Of a stretch of DNA of 64,000 bases, positions 55,669 to 64,000 are shown in pieces; the first letter of the stretch is position 1, and each line of letters begins with the position of its first letter. Origin of the DNA: Azotobacter vinelandii (lineage in GTDB: Bacteria > Pseudomonadota > Gammaproteobacteria > Pseudomonadales > Pseudomonadaceae); assembly GCF_001571105.1 (NCBI RefSeq), contig NZ_BCTD01000002.1. One strand, given 5' to 3'. The notes under the pieces were generated by a model that saw nothing but the letters and a program-made list of their open reading frames with translations, ran no database searches and was not told where the DNA came from. Position numbers and translations under genes: made by a program.

Positions 55669-55941
55669 TCATTCGTCTTCGTCGAAGCGATTGTTGATCA
55701 GTTGGACCAAGGCCTCCAGCGCCTCCCTGTCTTGCTCGCCTTCCGTATGCAGGTGAATGACCGTTCCTTTGCCGGCAGCCAGCATCATGACCGCCATGAT
55801 GCTCTTGCCATCGACCAGATTCTCCGGAGCGCGGCCGATGCGTACCGCGCAGGCATAGCGTCCGGCGATGCCGACGAACTTGGCGGCTGCCCGGGCATGC
55901 AGCCCGAGCTTGTTGATGATGGTGACTTCGCAGGCGGGCAT
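55669..55941 (-). CDS. ptsO: Nitrogen-PTS phosphocarrier NPr
   Basis: 90 residues from the ATG at 55941. An ATG at 55953 is too close to the AAGG site, which fits the second ATG. The HPr-type site is NKLGLHARAAAKF with phospho-His15; the regulatory serine motif is GKSIMAVMML. It relays phosphate from PtsP to PtsN (EIIA-Ntr). Last gene of the rpoN cluster. Confidence 0.95.
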   Translation of the reverse strand: MPACEVTIINKLGLHARAAAKFVGIAGRYACAVRIGRAPENLVDGKSIMAVMMLAAGKGTVIHLHTEGEQDREALEALVQLINNRFDEDE

Positions 55942-55962
55942 CGCGTTATCCATCCTTCAGCG

Positions 55963-56820
55963 TCAGCAAAGGTCGCGGTGGCGAACCTGAACGTTCTTGA
56001 GTGACTGCTTCAAGGCTTGGCCGAGCCGATCGGCCAGGTAGACCGAACGGTGGTGGCCGCCGGTGCATCCGATCGCGATGGTGACATAAGCGCGGTTGCT
56101 GGCGGCGAAGCGGGGCAGCCATTTCTGCAAATAGGTCAGGATGTCCTGATACATCTCTTCGACGTCCGGCTGGACGGCGAGGTAGTCGGCGACCGGTTGG
56201 TCCAGGCCGGAAAAGTCGCGCAGATCCGGTTTCCAGTAGGGGTTGGGCAGACAGCGCACATCGAATACCAGATCCGCATCCACCGGCATTCCCTTCTTGA
56301 AACCGAAGGATTCGATCAGAAAGGCCGTTCCCGGTTCCGGCTTGTTCAGCAGACGCAGCTTGAGCGTGTCGCGCAACTGGTAAAGATTGAGATGGGTCGT
56401 GTCGATCTTCAGATCGGCCAGATCCTTGATCGGTGTGAGCAAACGGCCTTCGTCGCGGATCGCTTCGGCCAGCGAGCGATTCTCATTGGTCAGCGGGTGG
56501 CGCCGGCGGGTTTCCGAGAAGCGCTTGAGCAGGGTTTTGTCGTCGGCATCCAGGTAGAGCAGGTCGCAGAGAATATAACGGGTGCGCACTTCGGCGAGCA
56601 GTTCGGGGAAGCGTTTCAACTGGCTGGGCAGGTTGCGTGCGTCGATGGATACGGCGACCTGTGGCTCGAGCAGTTCGGTATGCAACAGCGCCCGCTCGGC
56701 CAGCTCGGGAAGCAGGACCGCCGGCAGATTGTCGATGCAGAAGAAGCCGTTGTCTTCCAGCACGTTGAGGGCGGTGCTTTTACCGGAGCCAGAGCGGCCA
56801 CTGACGATGATCACGCGCAT
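55963..56820 (-). CDS. rapZ: RNase adaptor RapZ (YvcJ-type nucleotide-binding)
   Basis: 285 residues. Walker A is GRSGSGKST. The C-terminal binding region has YLQKWLPRFAASNRAYVTIAIGCTGGHHRSVYLADRL. E. coli RapZ guides decay of the small RNA GlmZ to tune glucosamine-6-phosphate synthesis; the target in this organism is not known from sequence. Between ptsN and ptsO. Confidence 0.95.
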   Translation of the reverse strand: MRVIIVSGRSGSGKSTALNVLEDNGFFCIDNLPAVLLPELAERALLHTELLEPQVAVSIDARNLPSQLKRFPELLAEVRTRYILCDLLYLDADDKTLLKRFSETRRRHPLTNENRSLAEAIRDEGRLLTPIKDLADLKIDTTHLNLYQLRDTLKLRLLNKPEPGTAFLIESFGFKKGMPVDADLVFDVRCLPNPYWKPDLRDFSGLDQPVADYLAVQPDVEEMYQDILTYLQKWLPRFAASNRAYVTIAIGCTGGHHRSVYLADRLGQALKQSLKNVQVRHRDLC

Positions 56821-56915
56821 GATGAGAGCTTTCCGTCGTCAGGCATGAATGCCGAAAGCTGGGTTGCCAATTTGCTCGTTCACGGCCGACGAACCTCCGC
56901 ATTCCGGTGGAAACT

Positions 56916-57380
56916 TTACAGGCTCTTCTGTGCGTCCGCGACCACCTGGTAAAGGGCCTCGCTGCTCTCGACCTGGCGCAGGCGCTCGCGCACCTCGCTA
57001 CGATCGAGCATGCTGGCAATCTGGCGAAGCAATTGCAAATGCTCGTCGGTGGCGGCTTCCGGCACCAGCAGAACGAACAGAAGGTCTACCGGAGCGCCAT
57101 CGATGGCATCGAAGTCGATCGGCGCATCCAGCCGCAGCAGGACACTGATCGGGGCAGGACAGCCGGGCAGGCGGCAATGAGGAATGGCGATGCCGTTACC
57201 GAAACCGGTCGAGCCCAGTTTTTCACGGGCAATCAGGTTCTCGAAAATCGTCTGCTGATTCAGATCGGGCATTTCGCGGGCGACCAGATTGGCTATGTAT
57301 TCGAGAGCGCGTTTCTTGCTTCCTCCCGGCACGTTCACCAGGGAACGGCCGGGGGTCAGAATGTCTTCGAGTCTGATCAT
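56916..57380 (-). CDS. ptsN: Nitrogen-PTS EIIA protein PtsN
   Basis: 154 residues. The phosphorylated histidine lies in GNGIAIPHCRLPG. IRLEDILTPGRSLVNVPGGSKKRALEYIANLVA is typical at the start. It regulates potassium, nitrogen and carbon functions by protein contact. Confidence 0.95.
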   Translation of the reverse strand: MIRLEDILTPGRSLVNVPGGSKKRALEYIANLVAREMPDLNQQTIFENLIAREKLGSTGFGNGIAIPHCRLPGCPAPISVLLRLDAPIDFDAIDGAPVDLLFVLLVPEAATDEHLQLLRQIASMLDRSEVRERLRQVESSEALYQVVADAQKSL

Positions 57381-57392
57381 GGGACAGGAGAG

Positions 57393-57701
57393 TCAGCGGG
57401 CCGTTGCGCCCTGCTGGCGTTCGATCTGCTTTTCCTTGTGCTTGATCAGTTGGCGATCAAGCTTGTCGGCCAGCAGATCGATGGCCGCATACATGTCTTC
57501 GTGCTCGGCATTGGCGACCACTTCGGCGCCGGAGACATGCAGGGTCGCTTCGATCTTTTGCTTGAGCTTCTCGACCGTCATGATCACCTGGACACTGGTG
57601 ATGCGGTCGAAATGGCGTTCGAGCCGGCTGATCTTCTCCTCGACATAGTCGCGCAGGGCGTCGGTCACATCCAGTTGATGTCCACTGATGTTGACTTGCA
57701 T
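57393..57701 (-). CDS. hpf: Ribosome hibernation-promoting factor, short form
   Basis: 102 residues from the ATG at 57701 (AAGGAG upstream). MQVNISGHQLDVTDALRDYVEEKISRLERHFDRI and ATLHVSGAEVVANAEHEDMYAAIDLLADKLDRQL are hallmark HPF/YfiA segments. The absence of the long C-terminal domain makes it the short, gamma-proteobacterial form. It stabilises idle ribosomes. Confidence 0.95.
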   Translation of the reverse strand: MQVNISGHQLDVTDALRDYVEEKISRLERHFDRITSVQVIMTVEKLKQKIEATLHVSGAEVVANAEHEDMYAAIDLLADKLDRQLIKHKEKQIERQQGATAR

Positions 57702-57820
57702 ACCGCTTCTCCTTGTTTCTATTTGATGCAGGCTGACGGGCCTGCTACCGGTATACGCTGCTTCGAGTGAGGCGCCGGGCGGTTGCTGCCAGCGCAATGG
57801 GCACACCCGATCCCGTCCCG

Positions 57821-59329
57821 TTACATAAGCCGCTTGCGTTCGCTGGAAGGCGCAATACTGAGCGATTCCCGGTATTTGGCAACTGTACGGCGAGCCACCT
57901 GTATGCCTTGTTCTTCCAGTAAACCAGCGATCTTGCTGTCGCTCAATGGCTTTTTCGGATTTTCCGCCGCAATCAATTTCTTGATGATGGCGCGGATGGC
58001 CGTGGACGAGCACTCACCGCCTTCGGCGGTACTGACGTGACTGGAAAAGAAGTACTTCAGCTCGTAAATACCGCGTGGAGTGTGCATGTATTTCTGGGTG
58101 GTGACCCTGGAGATGGTCGATTCGTGCATGCCGACAGCCTCGGCGATATCGTGCAGCACCAGCGGTTTCATGGCCTCTTCGCCGTAGTCGAGAAAGCCGC
58201 GCTGGTGCTCGACGATTTGGGTCGAAACCTTCATCAGGGTTTCGTTGCGACTTTGCAGGCTCTTGATGAACCAGCGCGCCTCCTGCAGTTGGTTGCGCAT
58301 GAAGGTGTTGTCGGCGCTGGCGTCGGCGCGTCTGATGAAGCCAGCGTAATGAGGGTTGATGCGCAGGCGCGGCACCGCCTCCTGATTGAGCTCCACCAGC
58401 CAGCGGTCGTTGTGCTTGCGCACGATGACGTCAGGCACGACATATTCGGGCTCGCTGCTCTCGATCTGGGCCCCGGGACGAGGGTTGAGGCTCTGGATCA
58501 GCTCGATCACCGGACGCAATTCTTCTTCCTTGAGTTTCATGCGTCGCATCAACTGGGTGAAGTCGCGGTTACCCAGCAGGTCGAGATAGTCCTTGGCCAG
58601 TCGTTTCGCCTCTTCCAGCCAGGGGGTATCGGGCGGTAGCTGGCGCAGTTGCAGCAGCAGCGATTCGCTGAGGTCGCGGGCAGCGATCCCGGCCGGTTCG
58701 AATTGCTGGATGCGGCGCAGCACCATTTCCACTTCGTCGAGTTCGACTCCCAGTTCCGGGTCCAGAGAGGCGAGGATTTCCTCCAGGGCGGCCTCCAGAT
58801 AGCCGTCGCTGTTGATGCTGTCGATCAGAGTGACGGCGATCAGGCGATCGGTATCCGACATCGGGGTCAGGTTCAACTGCCAGAGCAGATGGCTCTGCAG
58901 GCTCTCGCCCGTGGAGGTGCGGGTGGTGAAGTCCCACTCGTCTTCATCGGTGCTCGGCAGGTTGCTGGCACTGGTCTGGTAGATGTCTTCCCAGGCGGTA
59001 TCCACCGGCAGCTCGCTGGGAATCCGCTCGTGCCAGTCGCCCTCTTCGAGGGTACCGCCATCCTCGCTGGCCGCCCCGCTCTCGTAGCCTTCCTGGTAAG
59101 AGCCGGGCGTGGTGTCGAGCGTCGACTGGTCTCCATGCTCGCCCAGCATATCCGGGCTGTCGTAGTCCTCGGCGTCCTCCTGACGTTCCAGCATGGGATT
59201 GGAGTCGAGGGCCTCCTGGATTTCCTGCTGCAGATCCAGGGTCGACAGTTGAAGCAGACGGATGGCTTGTTGCAGCTGCGGGGTCATCGTCAGCTGCTGC
59301 CCCATCTTAAGGACTAGCGATGGTTTCAT
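57821..59329 (-). CDS. rpoN: RNA polymerase sigma-54 factor
   Basis: 502 residues. Region I is Gln/Leu-rich (MKPSLVLKMGQQLTMTPQLQQAIRLLQLSTLDLQQEIQE). The acidic region II spans about 50-110. The core-binding domain, the helix-turn-helix (GMHESTISRVTTQKYMHTPRGIYELKYFFSS) and the RpoN box ARRTVAKYRE near residue 482 are all present. It controls nitrogen, motility and other genes with enhancer-binding proteins. Confidence 0.98.
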   Translation of the reverse strand: MKPSLVLKMGQQLTMTPQLQQAIRLLQLSTLDLQQEIQEALDSNPMLERQEDAEDYDSPDMLGEHGDQSTLDTTPGSYQEGYESGAASEDGGTLEEGDWHERIPSELPVDTAWEDIYQTSASNLPSTDEDEWDFTTRTSTGESLQSHLLWQLNLTPMSDTDRLIAVTLIDSINSDGYLEAALEEILASLDPELGVELDEVEMVLRRIQQFEPAGIAARDLSESLLLQLRQLPPDTPWLEEAKRLAKDYLDLLGNRDFTQLMRRMKLKEEELRPVIELIQSLNPRPGAQIESSEPEYVVPDVIVRKHNDRWLVELNQEAVPRLRINPHYAGFIRRADASADNTFMRNQLQEARWFIKSLQSRNETLMKVSTQIVEHQRGFLDYGEEAMKPLVLHDIAEAVGMHESTISRVTTQKYMHTPRGIYELKYFFSSHVSTAEGGECSSTAIRAIIKKLIAAENPKKPLSDSKIAGLLEEQGIQVARRTVAKYRESLSIAPSSERKRLM

Positions 59330-59416
59330 ATTGTAGGAAGCACCATATTTGCCGAAGCATTCGCGTCAATCACTACGAGGCGACGATGCGCCCTCTTAAA
59401 GCAAATTCTATGCCTG

Positions 59417-59422
59417 ATTATA
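59417..59422 (-). promoter_or_regulatory. -10 element in the lptB-rpoN gap
   Basis: TATAAT on the coding strand, 88 bp before the rpoN start, inside the 131-bp gap after lptB. No good -35 is seen. It suggests rpoN can be transcribed separately from the lpt genes. Confidence 0.4.
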
Positions 59423-59460
59423 ACGGAATTTGACTGGTCTATCCCATTCTGTGGAGCGTT

Positions 59461-60186
59461 TCATAGTCGGAATTCGTGGCCGAGATAGACCTCCTGCACC
59501 AGTTTGTTGGTGAGGACGGCCTCGGCGTCGCCTTCGGCTATCAATTGTCCATCGTTGACAATGTAGGCGGTTTCGCAGATATCCAGCGTTTCACGGACAT
59601 TATGGTCGGTGATCAGGACGCCGATGCCCTTGTTCTTGAGGTGGTGGATGATCTGCTTGATATCGTTCACCGAGATCGGGTCGACGCCGGCAAAGGGTTC
59701 GTCGAGCAGGATGAACTTCGGTGTGGTGGCCAGGGCGCGGGCGATCTCGACGCGACGCCGTTCGCCGCCGGAGAGGCTCATGCCGAGGCTGTCGCGAATA
59801 TGGCTGATGTGGAACTCCTGCAGCAGGGCTTCGAGCGCCTGGCGGCGGCCTTCTTTGTCGAGATCCTTGCGCGTTTCGAGAATCGCCATGATGTTGTCGG
59901 CCACCGTGAGCTTGCGGAAGATCGAAGCCTCCTGGGGCAGGTAGCCGATACCCACCCGGGCGCGGCCGTGCATGGGGAGATGGGTTACATCGTCCTGATC
60001 GACCAGGATACGCCCCTGATCGGCACGGACCAGGCCGACGATCATGTAGAAACAGGTGGTCTTGCCTGCGCCGTTGGGACCGAGCAGGCCGACGATCTGG
60101 CCGCTCTCGATGGAGAGGCTGACGTCGCGGACGACCTGGCGGCCCTTGTAGCTTTTGGCCAAATGCTGGGCTTTGAGGGTGGCCAT
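59461..60186 (-). CDS. lptB: LPS export ABC transporter ATPase LptB
   Basis: 241 residues. Walker A is GPNGAGKTT, the signature is LSGGERRRVEIARAL and Walker B is FILLDEPFAGVDP. It powers LptFG to extract LPS from the inner membrane. The start overlaps the lptA stop by one base. Confidence 0.96.
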   Translation of the reverse strand: MATLKAQHLAKSYKGRQVVRDVSLSIESGQIVGLLGPNGAGKTTCFYMIVGLVRADQGRILVDQDDVTHLPMHGRARVGIGYLPQEASIFRKLTVADNIMAILETRKDLDKEGRRQALEALLQEFHISHIRDSLGMSLSGGERRRVEIARALATTPKFILLDEPFAGVDPISVNDIKQIIHHLKNKGIGVLITDHNVRETLDICETAYIVNDGQLIAEGDAEAVLTNKLVQEVYLGHEFRL

Positions 60187-60740
60187 TACTGTGTCTGTCC
60201 TGGCTGCTGTTTCTTTTTCGGTTGAATGACCATGTCGATCCGCGGCTTCGGGCTGGTTACCTTGGCCCCCGTGGCGCGACCTGCGTTGACGATCTGGCGC
60301 TGGGTGTCGTAGACGATCTTCTCCCCTTCGAAGGTGTTGCCGTCCTGGATCACGCGAGCCTTGTCGATCAACACGATGCGTTCGTTTTCGGCGAAATACT
60401 GGATGGTCTGACCGTAGGCCTTGACGACGCTCTTGTCGGGCGCCGGCTTCTGCTCGTAGTAGGCCGGATTGCCGACCGAGGTGAAGACCTTGATGTCGCC
60501 ATTGTCGTCCTGGGTGATGGTGACCTTGTTGCCGGTGATCTTCAGCGTGCCCTGAGTGATCACCACGTCGCCGTGGTAGACCGCGACCCCTTGCTTGTCA
60601 TCGAGTTCGGCGCTGTCGGCCTGGACGCGAATCGGCTGGTCGCGATCGGATGAGAGGGCCCAGGCGCTCGCCGCCCCCAGCAGGGGCAGGCTGAGCAGGA
60701 GAGGGAGGGCCCGGTGGGAAAAACGGTTAGCGAACCTCAT
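60186..60740 (-). CDS. lptA: Periplasmic LPS-bridge protein LptA
   Basis: 184 residues. The signal peptide ends near ASAWA-LS. The OstA-type beta-jellyroll is visible: PIRVQADSAELDDKQGVAVYHGDVVITQGTLKITGNKVTI. It links LptC to LptD across the periplasm. It overlaps lptC by 14 bases. Confidence 0.94.
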   Translation of the reverse strand: MRFANRFSHRALPLLLSLPLLGAASAWALSSDRDQPIRVQADSAELDDKQGVAVYHGDVVITQGTLKITGNKVTITQDDNGDIKVFTSVGNPAYYEQKPAPDKSVVKAYGQTIQYFAENERIVLIDKARVIQDGNTFEGEKIVYDTQRQIVNAGRATGAKVTSPKPRIDMVIQPKKKQQPGQTQ

Positions 60741-61305
60741 GCTGGCCTCTTACACTGGACAGCAGGTGCATCCTGCTGTCATCCAAATACGCTTTCATCC
60801 CGACGGCCGTGGTCACCCCGTTGGCCGCTTCGATCTTAACGGGTTGCTGGGTTTCGGCATATTCCCGCTCGGGAAACACGCTCAGGCGACTGGTTGTGAG
60901 GATGGTCGGGCGTCCCTGGGTATCGGTGCGCTCGACCCGCACCGCATCGACCAGTTCGACCTGATCCCCTGCGGGACTGACTTCGCCGCGCTCGCTGCGA
61001 ACGTGCCAGGGAATGGGCGTGCCGCGGAAAAGCAGCAGGTCGGGTCGGGTGAGCAGGGTGATCTCGCTGGTCTTGAGGTGTTCCACTTTTTCGGCTGTCA
61101 TCTCGTAATGCAGCTTGCCTTCGGCTTGGTATTGCAGTGTGTAGGCGTTGGTCACGTAGAAGTCGATGGCGCTGTCGTCAGTGGCGGCAGGCGTCTTGTC
61201 CATGAAGCTCGCAGGGCGAATGTTCCAGTAACCCACTGCCGCCAGCAGAGCAGCCAGGACCAGCAGGAGCAGGATCAGGGGGGAGCGAAGTTTGCGCAGC
61301 ATCAT
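60727..61305 (-). CDS. lptC: LPS export protein LptC
   Basis: 192 residues (two ATGs at the start). One N-terminal membrane helix (LILLLLVLAALLAAVGYW) and a single periplasmic jellyroll (DFYVTNAYTLQYQAEGKLHYEMTAEKVEHL). It passes LPS from LptBFG to LptA. Confidence 0.93.
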   Translation of the reverse strand: MMLRKLRSPLILLLLVLAALLAAVGYWNIRPASFMDKTPAATDDSAIDFYVTNAYTLQYQAEGKLHYEMTAEKVEHLKTSEITLLTRPDLLLFRGTPIPWHVRSERGEVSPAGDQVELVDAVRVERTDTQGRPTILTTSRLSVFPEREYAETQQPVKIEAANGVTTAVGMKAYLDDSRMHLLSSVRGQHEVR

Positions 61306-61310
61306 CGCCT

Positions 61311-61835
61311 CTACAGGTAAGCGCTCTGGAGGGTTTCGAGGTTGCCCTGGGCCTGCAGGATCAGCTCGCAGAATTCACGGGCCGCACCTTCGCCGCCGCG
61401 CGCCCGGGTGACGCCGTGGGCATGCTGGCGGACGAAGGAGTCGGCGCTGGCCACGGCCATGCCCAGGCCGACACGACGGATGACCGGCAGGTCGGGGAGA
61501 TCGTCACCGAGGTAGGCGACCTGCCCGTGGTCCAGCTTCAGTTCGGCAAGCAGCTCATCCAGCACGGCCAGCTTGTCTTCGCGCCCCTGGTACAGGTGCT
61601 GGATGCCCAGGTTCCGGGCACGGCGCTCGACAACCGGGGTGCTGCGGCCGCTGATGATAGCGGTGCGCACTCCGGAATTGATCAGCATCTTGATGCCATG
61701 ACCGTCCAGCGTGTTGAAAGTCTTGAATTCGCTGCCGTCGGCCAGAAAATACAGACGCCCGTCGGTGAGCACTCCGTCGACATCGAAAACGGCCAGGCGA
61801 ATGCCCCGAGCCCGCTGCAGCAGTTCGTCGTTCAT
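61311..61835 (-). CDS. kdsC: Kdo-8-phosphate phosphatase KdsC
   Basis: 174 residues. HAD motifs are FDVDGVLTDGRLYF, then ISGRSTPVVERRA and YLGDDLPDLPVIRRVG. It releases Kdo for lipid A core. It is 2 bp from kdsD. Confidence 0.96.
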   Translation of the reverse strand: MNDELLQRARGIRLAVFDVDGVLTDGRLYFLADGSEFKTFNTLDGHGIKMLINSGVRTAIISGRSTPVVERRARNLGIQHLYQGREDKLAVLDELLAELKLDHGQVAYLGDDLPDLPVIRRVGLGMAVASADSFVRQHAHGVTRARGGEGAAREFCELILQAQGNLETLQSAYL

Positions 61836-61836
61836 C

Positions 61837-62811
61837 TTACAGAACCCCCGCCTGCAGCAGATCGTGCATATTCAAGGCGCCGACCGGACGATCCTCCTCG
61901 TCTACCACCACCAGGGCGTTGATCTTGTGGTCTTCCATGATTTTCAGGGCCTGGGCGGCGAGCATTCCTGCGCGTGCGGTCTTGCCGTGCGGGGTCATCA
62001 CTTCGTCGATGGTGGCCTGGCGCACATCGATATTGCGATCCAGGGCGCGACGCAGGTCGCCGTCCGTGAAGATGCCGGCCAAACGTCCATCGGTCTCGAG
62101 CACCACGGTCATGCCAAGCCCCTTGTGGGTCATTTCCAGCAGCGCTTCGCGCAGCGTGGTGCCGCGCTGCACGCAGGGCAGGCTATCGCCGGCGTGCATG
62201 ATGTTTTCCACCTTCAGCAGCAGGCGACGGCCGAGAGCGCCGCCGGGGTGGGAGAAGGCGAAGTCCTCGGCGGTGAAGCCTCGCGCCTCGAGCAGGGCGA
62301 TGGCCAGTGCGTCGCCGAGCACCAAGGCGGTCGTGGTGGATGAGGTGGGCGCCAGATTGAGCGGACAGGCTTCCTGGCTGACGCCGGCGTCGAGATTGAC
62401 GGTAGCCGCTCCTGCCAGGGGAGAGTCTGGATTGCCGGTCATGCTGATCAGGGTGATGCCAAGGCGTTGAATCAGTGGCAGCAGGGTAAGGATCTCCACG
62501 GTGGAGCCGGAGTTGGAAAGGGCCAGGACCAGATCGTCGCGTGTGATCATGCCCATGTCTCCGTGGCTGGCTTCGCCGGGATGGACGAAGAATGCCGGTG
62601 TTCCGGTACTCGCCAGGGTGGCGGCAATCTTGCGCCCGATGTGCCCGGATTTGCCCATGCCGACGACCACTATCCGCCCCTTGCACTCGAGAATCAGTTT
62701 GCAGGCCGTGGTGAACGTATCGTCGATGCGTGCAAGAAGCGCCTCGATGGCCTCGATTTCCAGGCGTATGGTGCGTTGGGCTGACTGGATCGGGTTGCTC
62801 GAGTGTGGCAT
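61837..62811 (-). CDS. kdsD: Arabinose-5-phosphate isomerase KdsD
   Basis: 324 residues from the ATG at 62811; the frame runs further upstream without a ribosome site. A SIS domain spans about 35-170 (VVVGMGKSGHIGRKIAATLASTGTPAFFVHPGEASHGDMGM; TSSTTTALVLGDALAIALLE). Two CBS domains follow. It makes arabinose-5-phosphate for Kdo synthesis. First gene of the leftward kdsD-ptsO cluster. Confidence 0.96.
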   Translation of the reverse strand: MPHSSNPIQSAQRTIRLEIEAIEALLARIDDTFTTACKLILECKGRIVVVGMGKSGHIGRKIAATLASTGTPAFFVHPGEASHGDMGMITRDDLVLALSNSGSTVEILTLLPLIQRLGITLISMTGNPDSPLAGAATVNLDAGVSQEACPLNLAPTSSTTTALVLGDALAIALLEARGFTAEDFAFSHPGGALGRRLLLKVENIMHAGDSLPCVQRGTTLREALLEMTHKGLGMTVVLETDGRLAGIFTDGDLRRALDRNIDVRQATIDEVMTPHGKTARAGMLAAQALKIMEDHKINALVVVDEEDRPVGALNMHDLLQAGVL

Positions 62812-62841
62812 AGGGCGGCTCGTCGCTTGAAAAAGGCGTCG

Positions 62842-62847
62842 ATTATA
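62842..62847 (-). promoter_or_regulatory. -10 element of the kdsD operon
   Basis: A perfect TATAAT on the coding strand, 31 bp before the kdsD ATG. The -35 region is weak. It would start the leftward LPS/rpoN cluster. Confidence 0.5.
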
Positions 62848-62920
62848 GCGGTAAAGGTCATATTTGCTCACGTTTCCACTGCCGCTATTACGGCCAGCGC
62901 GGTCTACGACGCCTGTATGC

Positions 62921-62950
62921 TTGGGACGCCGGTGCTTGCAGTGTTATAGT
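62921..62950 (+). promoter_or_regulatory. Sigma-70 promoter upstream of mlaF
   Basis: TTGGGA at 62921-62926, an 18-bp spacer and TATAGT at 62945-62950, 85 bp before the mlaF start. Drives the rightward mla genes; divergent from kdsD. Confidence 0.5.
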
Positions 62951-63035
62951 GCCCGCCAGTCCGACCAAACGGTACGGTGTCCCTCTTTTGCCTTGGGGCG
63001 GCGTCTAGCCGAGAGGTATTCACATAGGAGTCTAG

Positions 63036-63845
63036 ATGAGCGACTCAAACGACTACGCGGTCACGCTGAAGGGCGTTTCCTTCAAGCGAGGCTCGCGCAG
63101 CATCTTCAACAATGTAGATATCCGCATACCGCGTGGCAAAGTCACCGGAATCATGGGCCCTTCGGGCTGTGGCAAGACTACTCTGTTGCGTCTGATAGCT
63201 GCCCAGTTGAGGCCGGAAAGCGGCGAAGTCTGGGTCAATGGGCATAATCTCCCGCAGCTTTCTCGCAGCGAATTGTTCGAGATGCGCAAGGAAATGGGCG
63301 TGCTGTTCCAGAGCGGGGCCCTTTTCACCGATCTGGATGTGTTCGAGAACGTTGCCTTTCCGCTGCGGGTCCATACCAAGCTGCCGGATGAAATGGTCCG
63401 TGACATCGTCCTGATGAAACTGCAGGCGGTCGGATTGCGTGGCGCCATAGATCTGATGCCCGATGAGCTTTCCGGAGGTATGAAGCGCCGGGTGGCGCTG
63501 GCCAGGGCGATTGCCCTCGATCCCCAGATCCTCATGTACGACGAACCCTTCGTCGGCCAGGATCCGATCGCCATGGGTGTGCTGGTCCGCCTGATTCGCC
63601 TGCTCAATGATGCCCTTGGCATTACCAGTATCGTGGTTTCCCACGATCTGGCCGAAACGGCCAGCATCGCCGATTACCTCTACGTGGTAGGCGATGGGCA
63701 GGTTCTGGGGGAGGGGACTCCCGAGGACTTGATGAACTCCAAGAATCCGCGTGTTACCCAGTTCATGAAGGGGCTGCCGGACGGGCCGGTACCCTTCCAT
63801 TTTCCGGCCCCGGATTATCGCAACGACCTTCTGGGGAGGCGCTGA
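63036..63845 (+). CDS. mlaF: Phospholipid-transport ABC ATPase MlaF
   Basis: 269 residues. Walker A is GPSGCGKTT, the signature is LSGGMKRRVALARA and Walker B is ILMYDEPFVGQDP. MlaF powers phospholipid transport between the membranes with MlaE, MlaD, MlaB and MlaC; also known as Ttg2A in Pseudomonas. The stop and the mlaE ATG share one base. Confidence 0.95.
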   Translation: MSDSNDYAVTLKGVSFKRGSRSIFNNVDIRIPRGKVTGIMGPSGCGKTTLLRLIAAQLRPESGEVWVNGHNLPQLSRSELFEMRKEMGVLFQSGALFTDLDVFENVAFPLRVHTKLPDEMVRDIVLMKLQAVGLRGAIDLMPDELSGGMKRRVALARAIALDPQILMYDEPFVGQDPIAMGVLVRLIRLLNDALGITSIVVSHDLAETASIADYLYVVGDGQVLGEGTPEDLMNSKNPRVTQFMKGLPDGPVPFHFPAPDYRNDLLGRR

Positions 63846-64000
63846 TGCACAAGAGATCCCTCTTCGAGCAGGTCGGCCTGCTCGGCCGCGCTGCGATCGA
63901 TGTGATCGAAGCGCTGGGGCGTTCCGCGCTGTTCCTGATGCATGCCACGTTCGGCCGGAGCGGGGCCGGGGGCGGCTTCCAGTTGCTGGTCAAGCAGATT
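63845..64000 (+). CDS. mlaE: Phospholipid-transport permease MlaE, 5' part
   Basis: 52 codons, cut by the window edge. It begins MHKRSLFEQVGLLGRAAIDVIEALGRS, typical of the MlaE/YrbE N-terminus before the first membrane helix. Identified mainly by its overlap with mlaF. Confidence 0.85.
   Translation, partial: MHKRSLFEQVGLLGRAAIDVIEALGRSALFLMHATFGRSGAGGGFQLLVKQI

Noticed and set aside
1..64000. CRISPR arrays, tRNA genes, IS elements or prophage genes
   Set aside because: No regular spaced repeats, cloverleaf-like segments or transposase/integrase motifs were seen.

Overview
The window reads as chromosomal DNA of a high-GC gammaproteobacterium of the Pseudomonadaceae (Pseudomonas/Azotobacter group). 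The reasons are gene order and protein type. The blocks speC, piuC/piuA/piuB, pxpABC, dppABCDF, roxSR, gatCAB, mreBCD-maf-rng-yhdP-nitrilase-tldD, yjgA/pmbA, ptsO-rapZ-ptsN-hpf-rpoN-lptBAC-kdsC-kdsD and mlaFE follow the arrangement I know from P. aeruginosa (from memory, not from a search). Intergenic REP-like hairpins of the Pseudomonas type recur. No rRNA, tRNA, CRISPR array, transposase or prophage gene was seen.

Layout. 1-6322 (minus) is the N-terminal two thousand residues of a giant two-partner-secretion adhesin, cut by the window edge. An AraC/GyrI regulator lies just upstream of it on the same strand. 8013-9176 is speC (ornithine decarboxylase), with a long leader that contains a terminator-like hairpin. 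9611-24468 is an iron-uptake region: two TonB receptors, two PKHD-type Fe(II)/2-oxoglutarate hydroxylases (PiuC type), an FMN alpha-hydroxy-acid oxidase, a Sel1-repeat protein, a PepSY/DUF2271/DUF4198/flavoprotein operon and the PepSY-flavodoxin-reductase fusion PiuB. Palindromes resembling Fur boxes lie in front of both receptors and of one hydroxylase.

24537-32471 carries 5-oxoprolinase (pxpABC), convergent with a complete dipeptide ABC transporter (dppABCDF), so peptide import sits beside pyroglutamate salvage. 32485-35187 has a SIMPL-domain periplasmic protein and the redox two-component pair RoxS/RoxR. 35483-36481 is an AT-richer methyltransferase gene that looks acquired. 36696-39129 holds an AEC-type permease, a Ca2+/Na+ antiporter-like protein and a small RlpA-like protein.

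39183-64000 is housekeeping: the tRNA amidotransferase GatCAB, divergent from the cell-shape operon mreBCD; then maf, RNase G, yhdP, a nitrilase-family amidase and the TldD/PmbA protease pair with DarP (YjgA) between them. Next is the conserved rpoN neighbourhood, with LPS transport (LptA, B, C), Kdo synthesis (KdsC, KdsD), sigma-54, ribosome hibernation and the nitrogen PTS. The last genes are mlaF and the start of mlaE, for retrograde phospholipid transport.

The least ordinary parts are: the duplicated receptor-hydroxylase-reductase region; a pair of palindromic repeats embedded in frame inside the adhesin gene; the speC leader and the 8-bp tandem repeat at its stop codon; and the isolated low-GC methyltransferase.
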